Shown: positions 1 to 5,311 of the stretch, piece after piece
How the letters are laid out: the number at the start of each line of letters is the position of its first letter
Numbering within the stretch: position 1 is the stretch's first letter
Assembly (NCBI GenBank): GCA_011051925.1
Contig: DRKE01000421.1
Span: 1 to 6,199, forward strand
Reading direction: 5' to 3'
Source of the DNA: Deltaproteobacteria bacterium
GTDB lineage: Bacteria; Myxococcota_A; UBA9160; UBA4427
Length of the DNA: 6,199 nucleotides
The notes under the pieces: generated by a model
What the model saw: only the letters and a program-made list of their open reading frames with translations
Told to the model about the DNA's origin: nothing
Database searches by the model: none
Position numbers and translations under genes: made by a program

Positions 1-97
1 CCCGCTCCCTCACTTCTCGGTGTGCGGGTCTCGCTGTGCGGGAGTGCGCCTTCGGCATCGTTCGCTACGCGGTCGGTGGATCCACCTTGCGCACGAC

Positions 98-126
98 GCC
101 CCGACCCGGAGGCGGACGGTCGGGGC
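98..126 (-). terminator. stem-loop downstream of the GST-like gene, possible terminator
   Basis: A perfect 9-bp inverted repeat (GCCCCGACC at 98-106 and its complement at 118-126) encloses an 11-base loop. It begins 15 bases beyond the stop codon of the minus-strand GST-like gene, where a terminator is expected. No T-run follows on the minus strand, so it may act as an RNA 3'-end stabiliser or a weak terminator rather than a classical intrinsic terminator. The rest of bases 1-141 holds a 12-base palindrome (GGTGGATCCACC, 75-86) and a direct repeat of TGTGCGGG at 21-28 and 35-42, and I see no gene there. Confidence 0.4.
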
Positions 127-141
127 CCCATGGCGGGCCGC

Positions 142-900
142 TCAGTCGGGCTGGGTCTCGAGCGACTGGATGCGGCGGGTGATCCGGTCGAGGAAGGCGG
201 CGAGCGTGGGGCGATCGGCGATCGCTTCGGCGCAGTCCGGGATCGGGCCCTCGTGCAGGATGCGGAGCATCGCGTAGACGGAGAGATCCGCGATGCTGGG
301 CTCGTCGGCATGGAAGAAGGGACGATCGCCCAGGAAACCCACGAGATCGTCCAGGCGATCCTGCAGCTCACGAATGATCTCGAGTTCGCGCAGCTGGGCC
401 CGGGTCCGCACCGCGTGTCCCAGAGAGGGGCCGAGCGTGCGCCCGATCTGATCCCGGATCCGCGCGATCAGGGATTCTTCGATCGGCGCCTCGTCACCCG
501 GTTGCGGGTAGCGCGCCGCGCGCCAGCGATTCCAGTACCAGGAAAACGAATTGTCGGACCATTCGGCCAGGTTGCGTTGGGCATCGGCCGTGCGGGGATC
601 GTTCGAGTAGAGCGGCGGATCGGGAAAGAGTCCGTCGAGCCAGCGGACGATCTGCGACGAATCCGCCTTGCGTCTTCCGTCGATCTCGAGGACCGGCAGG
701 GTCCGGGCGATCGGGCTCCAGCGTCGCACGTCTTCCGGGTCTTCGGAGACGACGCGTTCGAAGGGCAACCGCTTCAGCGCGAGCGCCGCGGCGACCTTCT
801 CCGTGAAGGGGTTCATCGATTGCGTGAAGAGCCGGATGGACGGTTGCGGACCCGCCGAACCGACCTGGAGGTCAACCCGATCCGATGCGCGCGTTCGCAT
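142..900 (-). CDS. glutathione S-transferase family protein
   Basis: Predicted cytosolic two-domain protein of 252 residues. Residues 21-98 fit the N-terminal thioredoxin-like domain: a beta strand, the NPFTEK segment (30-35) at the active-site turn, a cis-proline in TLPVLEIDG (Pro69), and DSSQI (80-84) at the place of the family's E/D-S-x-x-I glutathione-binding motif. Residues 105-245 form an all-helical C-terminal domain with the FFHADEPSIADLSVYA segment (195-210), whose S-x-x-D (202-205) matches the N-capping box of GSTs. The turn has Asn30 where beta/omega-type enzymes have Cys (C-P-F), so the catalytic residue is uncertain; Ser28 or Thr33 are candidates. The substrate cannot be told. 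The start at 900 was preferred over an upstream in-frame start at 999, which would run into miaE and add a low-complexity Arg/Ser-rich leader. No Shine-Dalgarno is seen. The gene is divergent from miaE. Confidence 0.85.
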   Translation of the reverse strand: MRTRASDRVDLQVGSAGPQPSIRLFTQSMNPFTEKVAAALALKRLPFERVVSEDPEDVRRWSPIARTLPVLEIDGRRKADSSQIVRWLDGLFPDPPLYSNDPRTADAQRNLAEWSDNSFSWYWNRWRAARYPQPGDEAPIEESLIARIRDQIGRTLGPSLGHAVRTRAQLRELEIIRELQDRLDDLVGFLGDRPFFHADEPSIADLSVYAMLRILHEGPIPDCAEAIADRPTLAAFLDRITRRIQSLETQPD

Positions 901-907
901 GCGCCGT

Positions 908-913
908 ACGCTA
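908..913 (-). promoter_or_regulatory. candidate -10 element, leaderless start of GST-like gene
   Basis: On the minus strand TAGCGT lies 7 bases before the ATG at 900. It keeps the T1, A2 and T6 of a sigma70 -10 box, and a transcript from it would begin at or next to the A of the ATG. No convincing -35 or Shine-Dalgarno is seen. The same arrangement precedes miaE and the aminotransferase, which is the main reason to list it. Confidence 0.35.
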
Positions 914-963
914 GCAGGCCGGGTCGGGACCACGAGCGGAGCGCGATCCGATCGGGTTCGCGT

Positions 964-969
964 TAGACT
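964..969 (+). promoter_or_regulatory. candidate -10 element, leaderless start of miaE
   Basis: TAGACT matches the -10 consensus TATAAT at four of six positions and ends 8 bases before the GTG at 978. Initiation 7-9 bases downstream would put the RNA 5' end at the start codon. No -35 match appears 16-18 bases upstream, and no Shine-Dalgarno precedes the start. It shares the 77-base divergent gap with the GST-like promoter. Confidence 0.4.
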
Positions 970-977
970 CCGCGATC

Positions 978-1562
978 GTGTTGCATCTCCGTTCGACAAC
1001 GTCGCCCGCCTGGTTGCGCCGGGCGCGAGCCCACCTCGACGAAATCCTGCTCGATCATGCCCACTGCGAAAAGAAGGCCGCGGGGGCGGCGATCAAGCTG
1101 CTTTTCTCGTACCCCCATCACCGTTTCCTGCAGGAGCCGGTCGCGGACCTGGCCCGTGAGGAACTCGACCATTTCCAGCAGGTCCTCGGGTTGCTCGACC
1201 GTCGTGGAATCCACTACCGGACCCTGAAGCCCGCTCCCTACGGCAGCGTGCTTCACGAGGGGATCCGCCGTGACGAACCCGAGCGATTGGTCGATGTGCT
1301 CCTGATCTCGGCGCTGATCGAAGCGCGCAGTTGCGAGCGCTTCCAGATCCTCACGGAGGGGCTGGCCGAGACGGATCCGGAGCTCGCCGCGCTCTACGGA
1401 TCGCTGCTGGCGTCTGAAGCGAGGCATCATCGGCTCTACCTCGACCTGGCCGCACGGCTCGTCGATCGAGGCCGCCTGGCTGCGCGTCTCGACGAACTCT
1501 CGCGCGTCGAGGCCGAGATCATCGCGAAGCCCTGTGACCGGGTGCGTCTGCATGCCGGCTAG
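978..1562 (+). CDS. miaE: tRNA-(ms2io6A)-hydroxylase MiaE
   Basis: MiaE is a cytosolic non-haem diiron monooxygenase that uses O2 to hydroxylate the isopentenyl side chain of ms2i6A at position 37 of tRNAs reading U-starting codons, after MiaA and MiaB have acted. The 194-residue product is an all-helical ferritin-like bundle with the full set of expected iron ligands: Glu31, the ExxH pair Glu62/His65, Glu115, and the second ExxH pair Glu147/His150. Neighbouring segments (AHCEKKAAG 28-36, LIEARSCERF 113-122, SEARHHRLY 146-154) fit the family. It is shorter than the enterobacterial enzyme (about 270 residues), matching the compact form of the family. The start is GTG at 978; TTG at 981 is an alternative that changes one residue. 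The 3' end overlaps the hydrolase gene, suggesting co-transcription. miaA and miaB are not in the window. Confidence 0.93.
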   Translation: MLHLRSTTSPAWLRRARAHLDEILLDHAHCEKKAAGAAIKLLFSYPHHRFLQEPVADLAREELDHFQQVLGLLDRRGIHYRTLKPAPYGSVLHEGIRRDEPERLVDVLLISALIEARSCERFQILTEGLAETDPELAALYGSLLASEARHHRLYLDLAARLVDRGRLAARLDELSRVEAEIIAKPCDRVRLHAG

Positions 1563-2469
1563 CGGAATCGACGAGAGTGAACCCCGGCGCGCGCGACTCG
1601 CGGATGGCGACGTCGCCTGGCTCGAGGAGCCGGCGGGATGTCCGGCGCCGGAGGGGGTCGGCGCGGGGCGAGGCCCCGACGAAGTCGAAGGCGCCCTGGG
1701 GAGCGATGTCCCGCCCCTGGTGCTCGTCCACGGCTTCATGGGCCACCGGGACGACTTCATCGGCGTCGCGCCCCGCCTCGCCCGGAATCGGCGGGTGATC
1801 GCTCCGGATCTTCGAGGGCATGGCGATTCCGATGCAGGGCCGGGGCCATTGGGCTGGTCCTTCGAGCAGCTCGTGAAGGATCTGCTCGATCTGCTCGATC
1901 ACCTGGAGATCGAGCGGTGCGACCTTCTGGGACATTCGATGGGCGGCATGCTGACCCTGCGTTTCGCGCTGGCCCATCCGGAGCGGATCCGCTCGCTCCT
2001 CTTCATGTGTACGGCGCCGGAACGGCCCGCGACCCTCGCTCGCGAAGGCTTCGAGCGGGGGGCGGAGCTGGCCGAAGCCCGGGGCATGGCGGGACTCCAG
2101 GAGATCATGGAACGGGTGGGACGCCTCGACGTCTCGGAGACGATCGCGGCCTGGGGCGAGCGCTATTGGGCCCACCATCGCCGGAGGCTCCGCGCGATGA
2201 CGCCGGCGAGTTTCCGGGGGATCGGCACGATGTTCTTCGATTCGACCTCGCTGGTCGACCGACTGCCGGGGATCGACGTGCCCGTCCAGGTGATGGTCGG
2301 CGAATTCGACGAGGACTGGCTACCGGGCGCCGATCTCTTCGAAGCCCATCTGCCCAGGGTCGAGCGGACGACGATTCCGCAGGCCGAGCATCATCCGCAT
2401 CAGGAGAATCCGCAGCGCTGGCTCGAGATCGTCACCGGGCATCTGGAGGGGCTCGACCCGGCCACGTGA
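1552..2469 (+). CDS. alpha/beta-fold hydrolase
   Basis: Predicted cytosolic hydrolase of 305 residues from the ATG at 1552. The fold's landmarks are in order: the oxyanion-hole strand LVLVHGFMGH (about 56-65), the PDLRGHGDSD turn (85-94), the nucleophile elbow GHSMGG with Ser129, a lid region of about 155-225, the acid in VMVGEFDED (Asp253), and the catalytic His280 in AEHHPHQENP. The triad is therefore complete. This is the broad esterase/hydrolase group that includes meta-cleavage-product hydrolases, epoxide hydrolases and lipases, and the sequence does not settle the substrate. About 35 residues before the core, rich in Gly, Pro and Glu (residues 20-54), look like an insertion between the first two strands. 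The ATG at 1552 overlaps the miaE stop by 11 bases; a GTG at 1534 would add six residues. Neither start has a clear Shine-Dalgarno, so translation may be coupled to miaE. No signal peptide is seen. Confidence 0.9.
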   Translation: MPASGIDESEPRRARLADGDVAWLEEPAGCPAPEGVGAGRGPDEVEGALGSDVPPLVLVHGFMGHRDDFIGVAPRLARNRRVIAPDLRGHGDSDAGPGPLGWSFEQLVKDLLDLLDHLEIERCDLLGHSMGGMLTLRFALAHPERIRSLLFMCTAPERPATLAREGFERGAELAEARGMAGLQEIMERVGRLDVSETIAAWGERYWAHHRRRLRAMTPASFRGIGTMFFDSTSLVDRLPGIDVPVQVMVGEFDEDWLPGADLFEAHLPRVERTTIPQAEHHPHQENPQRWLEIVTGHLEGLDPAT

Positions 2470-2473
2470 TCCG

Positions 2474-2496
2474 GGGAGGGGATCGATTCCCTTCCC
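2474..2496. terminator. stem-loop between convergent genes, probable bidirectional terminator
   Basis: A 9-bp stem (GGGAGGGGA pairing with TCCCTTCCC, one G-U pair) with a 5-base loop TCGAT sits 4 bases after the hydrolase stop and 60 bases beyond the aminotransferase stop. It lies in the only gap between two converging transcripts. There is no T-tract on either side, so it may work with Rho or as a 3'-end stabiliser. The remaining gap sequence (2497-2556) shows nothing I can name. Confidence 0.5.
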
Positions 2497-2556
2497 AGGG
2501 CCACGCTTCCCGGCGCACATGCGATCGGATGGATTCGCGGACGGGGTCGGAACGAC

Positions 2557-3678
2557 TCAGTCGAGGACGGCGTGCAGCGCTTCGAGGAGTCGGTCGACGA
2601 CCTCGGGACGCGCGTTCTCACCCATCAAGCCGATCCGCCAGATCTCGCCGGCCAGGGGACCCAGGCCGGCCCCGACCTCGATTCCGAAGTCCTCGAGCAG
2701 CCGCCCCCGGACGACGGCTTCGCCCAGCCGCTCGACGCGCTCGGGCAGGCGGACGGACGTCAGCATCGGAAGGCGATGGGCCGCCTCGACCAGGGGCTCG
2801 AAGCCCAACGCCTCGAGGCCCTGGACCAGCCGGCTCGAGGCCTGGCGATGGCGTTCGAAGCGCGGTTCGAGACCTTCCTCGAGAACGCGGTCGACCCCTG
2901 CGGCGAGGCCGTAGATCGCGCTGATCGGAGCCGTGTGGTGGTAGACGCGTTGGGCCCCCGCGTAGTAGCCCGCGAGCAGACCGAGATCGAGAAACCAGCT
3001 CTGTACCGGCGTCCGCCGTTCACGCACGTGCTCGATCGCCCGATCGGAAACCGAGACGGGCGAAAGGCCCGGCGAGCACGACAGGCATTTCTGGGAGCCG
3101 CTGTAGGCCGCATCGATGCCCCACGCATCCAGTTCGACCGGGCGACCGGCCAGGGAGGTCACGCAATCGAGGACGACCATCGCCCCGGCCGCACGGGCCG
3201 CGGAGGCGATCTCTTCGACGGGTTGGCAGACCCCGGTCGAGGTTTCCGCATGGACGAAGGCGACGACGCGGGGGCGCACCCGGGAGATCACGTCGTCCAT
3301 CTGCGAGGCATCGAGCGGCCGGCCCCAATCCGCTTCGACGGTCGTGACCCGCGCTCCGGCGCGGCGCGCGACCTCGGCCATGCGGCCGCCGAAGACCCCG
3401 TTCACCCCGACCACGACGGGATCCCCCGCTTCGAGAAGATTCACGAGGCACGCCTCCATCCCGGCACTGCCCGTGGCGGAGAGCGGAAGGGTCATCGCGT
3501 TCGTGGTCCCGAAAAGCGTACGCAGACCCTCTTTCAGGCGATCGAGCAGGGCCAGGAAGTGGGGATCGAGATGGCCGACCAGGGGGCGACGCATCGCCTC
3601 GAGCACGGCATCCGGAGCATTCGAAGGGCCCGGGCCGAGCAGCAGCCGGGACGGGAGCGTTTCGAGGATCATGGGCAT
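2557..3678 (-). CDS. class V PLP aminotransferase, alanine/serine-glyoxylate type
   Basis: Predicted cytosolic fold-type I PLP enzyme of 373 residues that moves an amino group from alanine or serine to glyoxylate or pyruvate. Key residues align with human alanine-glyoxylate aminotransferase at a constant offset of 12. Asp171 in DCVTSLAG corresponds to Asp183 (cofactor nitrogen), Lys197 in SGSQKCL to Schiff-base Lys209, and Arg348 in IWRIGL to substrate-carboxylate Arg360. SATGSAGMEA (67-76) is the phosphate-binding loop. Phe96 in NGVFGGR replaces the cofactor-stacking Trp108 of the human enzyme, an aromatic swap. The N-terminal LLLGPGPSN (12-20) and the H143-A-E-T-S-T-G segment are typical of the family. 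Amino-donor preference (alanine or serine) and a photorespiration-like or serine-cycle role cannot be decided from sequence, and no partner genes are nearby. The start ATG at 3678 is preferred; a second ATG is at 3672. The longer reading frame upstream is a non-family Arg/Ser-rich extension. Confidence 0.92.
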   Translation of the reverse strand: MPMILETLPSRLLLGPGPSNAPDAVLEAMRRPLVGHLDPHFLALLDRLKEGLRTLFGTTNAMTLPLSATGSAGMEACLVNLLEAGDPVVVGVNGVFGGRMAEVARRAGARVTTVEADWGRPLDASQMDDVISRVRPRVVAFVHAETSTGVCQPVEEIASAARAAGAMVVLDCVTSLAGRPVELDAWGIDAAYSGSQKCLSCSPGLSPVSVSDRAIEHVRERRTPVQSWFLDLGLLAGYYAGAQRVYHHTAPISAIYGLAAGVDRVLEEGLEPRFERHRQASSRLVQGLEALGFEPLVEAAHRLPMLTSVRLPERVERLGEAVVRGRLLEDFGIEVGAGLGPLAGEIWRIGLMGENARPEVVDRLLEALHAVLD

Positions 3679-3685
3679 GGCGCGC

Positions 3686-3691
3686 AGGTTA
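3686..3691 (-). promoter_or_regulatory. candidate -10 element, leaderless start of aminotransferase
   Basis: On the minus strand TAACCT lies exactly 7 bases before the ATG at 3678, with no Shine-Dalgarno between. It keeps T1, A2 and T6 of the -10 consensus. Transcription from it would start at or next to the ATG. The geometry repeats that of the GST-like gene and miaE. Confidence 0.35.
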
Positions 3692-3731
3692 GCGACTCGT
3701 CCGGGGGCTGCGGACAGCCGGGGGGCACGAG

Positions 3732-3760
3732 TTGACAGGGCCGCTCGGCGGCCGTAATTT
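3732..3760 (+). promoter_or_regulatory. sigma70-type promoter of the dGTPase operon
   Basis: A perfect -35 box TTGACA (3732-3737) is followed after exactly 17 bases by TAATTT (3755-3760), which keeps the T1, A2 and T6 of the -10 consensus. In DNA this GC-rich the match stands out. It reads right, towards the small membrane protein gene and dGTPase, with transcription expected near 3767 and a leader of about 114 bases. The spacer is almost entirely a perfect inverted repeat, annotated separately. Confidence 0.6.
3739..3753. repeat. inverted repeat within the promoter spacer, possible operator
   Basis: GGCCGC, a 3-base centre TCG, then GCGGCC form a perfect 6+3+6 palindrome lying between the -35 and -10 boxes of the operon promoter. 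A dimeric regulator bound here would block RNA polymerase or, as with MerR-type proteins, reshape the spacer. MerR targets usually have 19-20-bp spacers, so simple repression is the likelier reading. GC-rich palindromes of this size also arise by chance in such DNA. Confidence 0.35.
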
Positions 3761-3811
3761 CGGATCGCTTCCCCCCGAGGGATCCCGGAAATCGAGGCAC
3801 GTCGTGTGGGA

Positions 3812-3824
3812 ACGGAACTTCCGT
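3812..3824. repeat. short palindrome in the operon leader
   Basis: ACGGAA and TTCCGT flank a single C, a perfect 6+1+6 inverted repeat about 45 bases past the predicted transcription start. The one-base centre makes a tight RNA hairpin unlikely unless the inner pairs open, so a protein-binding site is the better guess. The surrounding leader (3767-3880) has no riboswitch that I recognise. Confidence 0.2.
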
Positions 3825-3880
3825 GGTGCGGGGTGTCGGATCGGATCGATCGGCTGAAGGGTCGGCTTTGAGGGATCAGC

Positions 3881-4114
3881 GTGTCTCGGCAAGGACGTGG
3901 GCATGGACATCGGGGAATGACGATCCGAGCCCGCTGGGGCATGGGGTTGGCAGCGCTCCTGCTAGCCTTGGCCGCAATCGTCGTCCTGCTCTTCTGGGAG
4001 GGACCGGAGCGAGGAAGCCCGGCACGAGAGACCGCAGCCCCGGCGCTCGACGACATCGACGCGCGATCCCGCGCGGCCCTGCGACAGCTTCTCCGGGAAT
4101 CGGAAGGGGAATAG
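3881..4114 (+). CDS. small single-pass membrane protein, unknown function
   Basis: I do not recognise the family. The 77-residue product has a basic N-terminus (Arg11, Arg16, Arg18), one hydrophobic helix at about 20-39 (GMGLAALLLALAAIVVLLFW), a Pro/Gly/Glu linker (40-55), and a short charged C-terminal helix (57-74) ending RQLLRESEGE. The positive-inside rule suggests an N-in, C-out topology, so the C-terminal helix would lie in the periplasm. The start is GTG at 3881, which has a good Shine-Dalgarno GAGGGA (3870-3875) 5 bases upstream. An internal ATG at 3917 would give a 65-residue form that keeps the membrane helix. It lies 10 bases ahead of the dGTPase gene and is probably the first gene of that operon. 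GC-rich codon ends and the fitted ribosome site support its being real. Confidence 0.65.
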   Translation: MSRQGRGHGHRGMTIRARWGMGLAALLLALAAIVVLLFWEGPERGSPARETAAPALDDIDARSRAALRQLLRESEGE

Positions 4115-4124
4115 GACCGGACCC

Positions 4125-5279
4125 ATGACCTGGCGAACCCGAGAAAGCTGGGAGGAGGATGAGCGGCGCATGCTCGCGCCGTGGGCCGCCCGTTCGGGGG
4201 ACTCCGAGGGCCGCCTCGTCGATGAGCCACCCCATCCCTACCGGAGCGCCTTCCAACGCGATCGCGATCGGATCGTCCACGCGCGCGCCTTCCGCCGCCT
4301 CGAGTTCAAGACCCAGGTCTTCGTCCATGTCGAAAACGATCACGATCGCAATCGCCTGACCCATACGATCGAAGCGGCCCAGATCGCGCGCACGATCGCC
4401 CGCGCGCTGCGCCTCTGCGAAGATCTCGCGGAGGCCATCGTGCTGGCCCACGATCTCGGTCATACCCCTTTCGGCCACGCAGGGGAAGCCGTCCTGGCCG
4501 AATGCATGAAGGACGACGGGGGATTCGATCACAATCGACAGAGCCTGCGGATCGTCGATCTGCTCGAAGAGCGCTACCCGGACTGGAGTGGGCTGAACCT
4601 GACGATGGAAACCCGTGAAGGCATCCTGAAGCACGGGAGCCAGTGGAGTCATCCCGTCCCGCTTCCACCCCGCCATGCGCAGCGCTCGCTCGAGGCGCAG
4701 GTGGCGGACAGCGCGGATGAAATCGCCTATATCCATCACGACCTGGACGACGGGCTGCGTTCCGGCATCCTGTCGACCCCGATGCTCGAGGGGTTGGCGT
4801 TATGGAAATCAGCCGCATCCCGGTCTGGTCGGAACGACACCTCGGTGTCGGCCTCGGTGGCGCGGTCCCAGACGATCGGGGCCCTCGGTGATACGCTGAT
4901 CAGCGATCTGATCGAAGAGACCGCTCGCCGGCTGGCTGTGGATCCGCCGGAATCCCTTGCGGCGTTGCGAGCGAGACCGGAGCCACTGGTCGGCTTCTCG
5001 CCCGCGATCGACGCTGGAAAGCGAGAATTGAAGGAGTTTCTGCTGGAGAATTTCTATCAGCATCCGCGAGTCCTTCGGCGTACGCGCAAGGCCGAATGGA
5101 TCGTCGGAGACCTGTTTCGAACCTACCGGGAAGATCCCGTCCTGCTTCCGGCGAACGTGCGAGCCCGTTTCGCGCGGGAAGGCATGCCGAGGGCCATCTC
5201 GGACTACATCGCCGGAATGACGGATCGATTCGCGATGGACGAGCACCGACGCCTGCTCGATCCCCACGCGCCGATCTGA
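4125..5279 (+). CDS. dgt: dGTPase-like HD-domain triphosphohydrolase
   Basis: Cytosolic enzyme of the deoxyguanosinetriphosphate triphosphohydrolase family, which cleaves dNTPs to deoxynucleoside and triphosphate and so trims dNTP pools. The 384-residue product carries the metal-binding HD set in order: His80 in RLTHTIEAAQIA, His109-Asp110 in AHDLGHTPFGHAGE, and the distal Asp198 in DSADEIAY. The N-terminal RDRDRIVHARAFRRLEFKTQV (45-65) is the family's hallmark and contains residues that usually contact nucleotide phosphates. FDHNRQSLRIVDLLE (134-148) and HHDLDDGL (204-211) are also typical. The length is that of the shorter bacterial group rather than the about 500-residue E. coli Dgt, so the preferred nucleotide and any allosteric dNTP activation are open. 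An AGGA (4113-4116) lies 8 bases before the ATG. The gene is second in the operon, 10 bases after the membrane protein and 32 before the next gene. Confidence 0.93.
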   Translation: MTWRTRESWEEDERRMLAPWAARSGDSEGRLVDEPPHPYRSAFQRDRDRIVHARAFRRLEFKTQVFVHVENDHDRNRLTHTIEAAQIARTIARALRLCEDLAEAIVLAHDLGHTPFGHAGEAVLAECMKDDGGFDHNRQSLRIVDLLEERYPDWSGLNLTMETREGILKHGSQWSHPVPLPPRHAQRSLEAQVADSADEIAYIHHDLDDGLRSGILSTPMLEGLALWKSAASRSGRNDTSVSASVARSQTIGALGDTLISDLIEETARRLAVDPPESLAALRARPEPLVGFSPAIDAGKRELKEFLLENFYQHPRVLRRTRKAEWIVGDLFRTYREDPVLLPANVRARFAREGMPRAISDYIAGMTDRFAMDEHRRLLDPHAPI

Positions 5280-5311
5280 TCGACCGCGATCGGATGAACT
5301 GAACGAAGACG

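Noticed and set aside
218..225. GCGATCGC, the cyanobacterial HIP1 octamer
   Set aside because: I noticed only an isolated copy, and the gene content gives no cyanobacterial sign. It is better explained by the general GATC excess.
22..966. Plus-strand open frame of 314 codons covering the GST-like gene
   Set aside because: It is an antisense shadow in GC-rich DNA. Its translation is Arg/Gly-rich with no fold signature, whereas the minus strand gives a clear GST.
963..2178. Long minus-strand frames opposite miaE and the hydrolase
   Set aside because: Both plus-strand genes show complete active-site motifs; the antisense products are low-complexity with no recognisable domains.
3706..3719. 5-bp stem GGCTG/CAGCC with a four-base loop upstream of the aminotransferase
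   Set aside because: It is too short to stand out in DNA of this composition and has no supporting context.
2572..3735. Plus-strand frame of 387 codons opposite the aminotransferase
   Set aside because: The minus strand carries the conserved PLP Lys, Asp and Arg in correct spacing. The plus frame is an Asp/Arg-rich shadow.
3739..3760. GC-rich hairpin followed by TAATTT read as a terminator
   Set aside because: No plus-strand gene ends upstream for it to terminate, the T-run is short, and the same bases fit a promoter with ideal spacing.
3679..4230. N-terminal extension of the aminotransferase frame up to 4230
   Set aside because: The extension would overlap the membrane protein gene and the start of dGTPase and is not family-like. 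The family's N-terminus begins at 3678.
3876..4739. Minus-strand frame of 287 codons opposite the small membrane protein and dGTPase
   Set aside because: It overlaps the HD motifs of dGTPase in the opposite sense and has no motif of its own.
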